64,000 nucleotides of DNA from the NCBI GenBank assembly GCA_026770025.1, contig JAMXDE010000009.1, positions 1,215,001 through 1,279,000 of the forward strand, given 5' to 3'. This DNA comes from Craspedostauros australis (taxonomy: Eukaryota; Bacillariophyta; Bacillariophyceae; Mastogloiales; Achnanthaceae). The translations under genes were made by a program, and so were the position numbers. The first letter of the stretch is position 1; each line of letters starts with the position of its first letter. The notes beneath the pieces were generated by a model that was given only the letters and a program-made list of their open reading frames with translations, did no database searches and had not been told where the DNA came from. This document shows positions 61,101 through 64,000 of this stretch, piece by piece.

Positions 61101-63575
61101 TTAGACTGTAATGGTCAGTTCACTTTCGTCAGAGTTGATTGTATTCTCATCATCCTTCCCATGAAATACATTCCAGTGCAGCTTACAGACATGGATTCCA
61201 CACACACTGCACATCCTTCGGACTCTGCTTGGTTCATGTGCTGGCCTGCCTTCGAGCTTTGCTTTTGCTTTGAGATAAGAACAGTATCTGCAAGTCTTCT
61301 GGCTTCCGTCCCTGCTGATGATCTCCTTGTGATCTTCGAATCTCCCCTCCAATCTCGATCTGGGCAGCTTTGGAGAGCAGGGGCTCATCCGATTCCTTGT
61401 TCGAATGGTGTGTGGGACTCTCTGGTGGCTTGCCCTTGTTGCCATCAAATCTGCTTCATTCCCTTTGCGGACCAAAGCCTCAATCATCTCGATTATGAAT
61501 TCCTTGCTCCCCAATCGATCTTGCTCTCTTGCCAGGTGATTGAATGCAATCCAAGTATTGACGCACATGATGTCGAACAAGTGGAACATGAGGGGCATCC
61601 ATACTCTCCAAGCCCTCAAGTCAGGGCGATAGTATGCGATAAGTTGGTCGCATTTGTCAACTCCAAGCATCCAATGATTGTAGTCATCAATCATCTTTGG
61701 AATTCGGATGTGTGCAGAGTACTTGCTCCCCCAGACCATCTTCATGTGCCCTGCATTCACCTTGTTCTTTCTTGGCTTGTGGCAATTGCAAAGGACTGAC
61801 TCGTTCCCATGGCGCACCGTACTTACCATCAACACCACATTGTTGTCAATCCACCTGGCCACCACGTACTGATTGTTCTCAATCCAGACATAGAGTGAGT
61901 TGAAGCACATGTCCTCAACCTCCTTCACCTCTGTGCTGGGGAATCCATTCCTCCTCCTTGCAGTGCCAACAACTCTGATGCCCATCTCTCTTGACTTCGC
62001 CATGACTGTCTTGGTTGTGAAGAGGTTGTCCATTGCAACAACATGGTGATTTGTTGGGTCCAATGTCTTCATGAGCTCCTCCACAGTGTTGTTGATTTTT
62101 GTTGTTGTGTCCAGACGTCCTGCAGGCAGTACATGATATCCAAATCCAGTCTTCGAGCAGCACAGAGCATAGAATTTGTACCCCTCTTTGATGGGTTTCT
62201 GCTTCATCCGAGTGGTCTGCCTGGACCTGCCCTTGAATCTCACCATCATTTCATTGATTGCACAGGCAAAGCCTGGCTTGATGCAGATACTCTTTGACAC
62301 CTGGTTGATGTGGTCAAGCAGTGGTTGGATCTTGTGATACCAGCTTCTGTTGCTGTCAACAATTGGTGTAGGAGGAGTGGGGGGCTGTGTGTGCAGGGTT
62401 TGGTTGCTGCCTGTGCATGTGGAGCAGCTCAAAGTTGCAGACCGACTTGATGGAGAGCAGCTGCTGGCCGTTGCACTCATGAGAGATTCATATCGGCTCT
62501 GGATGAAATCGTCTTCGCTGTCACTGATATCCTCTTCTTCCGAGTCAGTGGCATTGGTTGTATCAGAAGCAACTGCATTCCTCACAGCTGAGAAGTGAAT
62601 GTGGTTCCACACAACTTCATATCTTGCTCGTGTCATGTACTTTGTGAACAGGTGGGATGGTACACCAATGGACGGGGCACGCCAATAATCCTGCTTGGCT
62701 GGTGCCTTGAAGACTCCCATGTAGTAGTAGATTGCAAGGAAGAGGTAGATCTCCTTCACTGAAATGAAGCTGGCCGTTGATCCACTGTTGAAGATATGGT
62801 TGTTGGTGTGGACTTGCATGGACTTGATGAGTTGCCGTGAGAAGTAAACTTCCAGGATGGTATCAACTGATGGGTTGAAACCTCCAACTGACCGGAAGAG
62901 TGGCTTGTGGGAACTGATGGGGAGTGGTGCATAGGCAACATTGTTGTTGGCTCCATGCACAGGAATGGCTGTGCCATCCACAGCAGTTGATCCATCAGGA
63001 GCCACGGCAACACCAGTTGAAGTGGTGCAGTCTGCATCCATTGCTCCATTGTTGCTGGCCGTGCCATCATTTCTGGCTGTGCCATTGTTGCTGGCCGTGC
63101 CATCATTGCTGGCCATGCCATTGTTGCTGGCCGTGCCATCATTGCTGGCCATGCCATTGTTGCTGGCCGTGCCATCATTGCTGGCCATGCCATCATTGCT
63201 GTTGTTGGTTGCAATCGGGCCACTCCTCTCGTTTTTTCTTCCGCACCTCAATGCAAGTTTGCGTTTGAGGCGCTCGATAATGCGACTGCTGCGCCTGTTG
63301 CTTTCGAGTATGCTTGCAGTGCTGCTGGCAGTGGTGGTACCAGCCACACTGATGCAGGCACTGTTGCCATTGCATACTCCCTTGCTGCTTGCGATTGGTG
63401 CTCCTGCAGAACGGTCTCCCATCACTCCATTGGTAGCATGAAGGGAGTTTCTCCGATTGCTGTTGAGGAATACCACGAAGGGTTTGGCGCAATTGTAGCT
63501 TGCCGCGCCATTGGAAGAAGGCTTGGATACTTTGGCACGCTTGGATGTGGGAGAAGCCAGAGATGATGCAGGCAT
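61101..63575 (-). CDS. piggyBac-type transposase (PGBD-like), first catalytic Asp replaced
   Basis: 824 residues from the in-frame ATG at 63575 (MPASSLASPTSKRAKV); the frame upstream starts at GTG. The N-terminal part is Ser-rich and basic with a tandem array of six-residue units (ASNDGT/ASNNGM, about residues 125-175). The DDE_Tnp_1_7 core follows: ACAINEMMVRFKGRSRQTTR, VVAMDNLFTT, and MLGVDKCDQLIAYYRPDLR. The second Asp (MDN) and the Asp pair (VDKCDQ) are present, but the first Asp of the usual DE(x)M motif reads Asn (INEMM; AAT at 62253-62255). The C terminus is a Cys/His-rich finger (CRYCSY ... CSVCGIHVCKLHW). No TTAA-flanked terminal inverted repeats were found. It may be a decayed or a domesticated transposase. 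Confidence 0.85.
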   Translation of the reverse strand: MPASSLASPTSKRAKVSKPSSNGAASYNCAKPFVVFLNSNRRNSLHATNGVMGDRSAGAPIASSKGVCNGNSACISVAGTTTASSTASILESNRRSSRIIERLKRKLALRCGRKNERSGPIATNNSNDGMASNDGTASNNGMASNDGTASNNGMASNDGTASNNGTARNDGTASNNGAMDADCTTSTGVAVAPDGSTAVDGTAIPVHGANNNVAYAPLPISSHKPLFRSVGGFNPSVDTILEVYFSRQLIKSMQVHTNNHIFNSGSTASFISVKEIYLFLAIYYYMGVFKAPAKQDYWRAPSIGVPSHLFTKYMTRARYEVVWNHIHFSAVRNAVASDTTNATDSEEEDISDSEDDFIQSRYESLMSATASSCSPSSRSATLSCSTCTGSNQTLHTQPPTPPTPIVDSNRSWYHKIQPLLDHINQVSKSICIKPGFACAINEMMVRFKGRSRQTTRMKQKPIKEGYKFYALCCSKTGFGYHVLPAGRLDTTTKINNTVEELMKTLDPTNHHVVAMDNLFTTKTVMAKSREMGIRVVGTARRRNGFPSTEVKEVEDMCFNSLYVWIENNQYVVARWIDNNVVLMVSTVRHGNESVLCNCHKPRKNKVNAGHMKMVWGSKYSAHIRIPKMIDDYNHWMLGVDKCDQLIAYYRPDLRAWRVWMPLMFHLFDIMCVNTWIAFNHLAREQDRLGSKEFIIEMIEALVRKGNEADLMATRASHQRVPHTIRTRNRMSPCSPKLPRSRLEGRFEDHKEIISRDGSQKTCRYCSYLKAKAKLEGRPAHEPSRVRRMCSVCGIHVCKLHWNVFHGKDDENTINSDESELTITV
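63047..63206 (-). repeat. 18/36-bp minisatellite inside the transposase gene
   Basis: Alternating 18-bp units (plus strand GCCATTGTTGCTGGCCGT / GCCATCATTGCTGGCCAT) encode the Asn-rich six-residue repeats of the N-terminal region, without breaking the frame. Confidence 0.85.
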
Positions 63576-64000
63576 GGCTGCGGGTGCATGAGATCGGCTG
63601 TGCTTGTGTTGTGATGGGCGATCGATGATGTGGAATGGTTGGAATTGCGATTGCAATTTTGTGATCACCAATCGCGATGATCTCTTCGACGGTGAGAAGA
63701 AACAATCAAAGAGATTGCGCACAACGAAGAATGATCCATGAGCGATGGGTCACGGAGATCATCAGCGAAGCAATGTGCTGGGAGGCATCCATGGAGCTGT
63801 ATGAACATGCATGCCAAGTGATGCATGCGAAAACGGCGATCGAGTTGAGAGATGTGAGCACCGAGAAATCATTGATGTGTCACGAAAATCAGCGATGATG
63901 GCCTAGCTGATGAGTTTTCCCATCAGTCCCGTCGCCGAAACAACGATTCACGAGTACTTCGGAGGACGATGGCGACCCGACCGCAGTAAGAAGACCCCTG
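63576..64000. other. Upstream region of the piggyBac-type gene
   Basis: 425 bp to the window edge. No terminal repeat, TTAA target or gene was recognised. Confidence 0.4.

Noticed and set aside
63047-63206. Regular spaced repeats as a CRISPR array
   Set aside because: Contiguous 18-bp units inside a coding frame of a eukaryotic gene, with no spacers.

Overview
The window is nuclear DNA of a photosynthetic stramenopile, most likely a diatom. Six predicted proteins begin with a signal peptide ending in an ASAFAP-like junction (for example TRG-FAP, SDA-FAS, TIA-FSS), the bipartite plastid-import signal of algae with a secondary red plastid. Other signs are a diatom-type cyclin, a secreted Lys/Ser-rich (KSSKS) protein, decayed Ty1/copia sequence, short GT-AG introns (about 80-395 nt) and no operons. 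Organism identity is inferred, not searched.

Layout. Positions 1-16.8 kb are gene-dense with alternating strands: DUF1995 plastid protein, histidyl-tRNA synthetase, a plastid unknown, a twin CX9C protein, a tail-anchored TPR protein, a HEATR6-like protein, a tandem CW zinc-finger protein, an FtsH-like AAA protein without a protease domain, and a two-exon unknown. Positions 16.8-20.2 kb hold no confident gene, only a possible integrase relic and a ~596-bp inverted-repeat element. Positions 20.2-54 kb are gene-dense again: a giant AAA/STAND-type ATPase, a SET protein, a plastid PPR protein, a plastid unknown with a possible thioredoxin-like region, a JmjC/cupin-like protein, a cyclin, the Brr2 spliceosomal helicase, a DUF2358 plastid protein, pyridoxal kinase, a BRO1 protein, a Vti1-type SNARE (assembled here from three exons), a GT-B glycosyltransferase and a plastid PAP2 phosphatase. 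Positions 54-64 kb are accessory: a secreted Cys-repeat protein lying between two 191-bp direct repeats, a broken copia fragment, and a large piggyBac-type transposase gene whose first catalytic Asp appears to be Asn.

The genes are mostly housekeeping (translation, splicing, membrane traffic, vitamin B6, plastid biogenesis) and do not form one pathway. Nine genes appear to contain introns; each junction was placed by phase and by continuity of the protein. Start codons were placed at in-frame ATGs, because several long open frames begin upstream at non-ATG codons. No rRNA, tRNA or CRISPR array was recognised.
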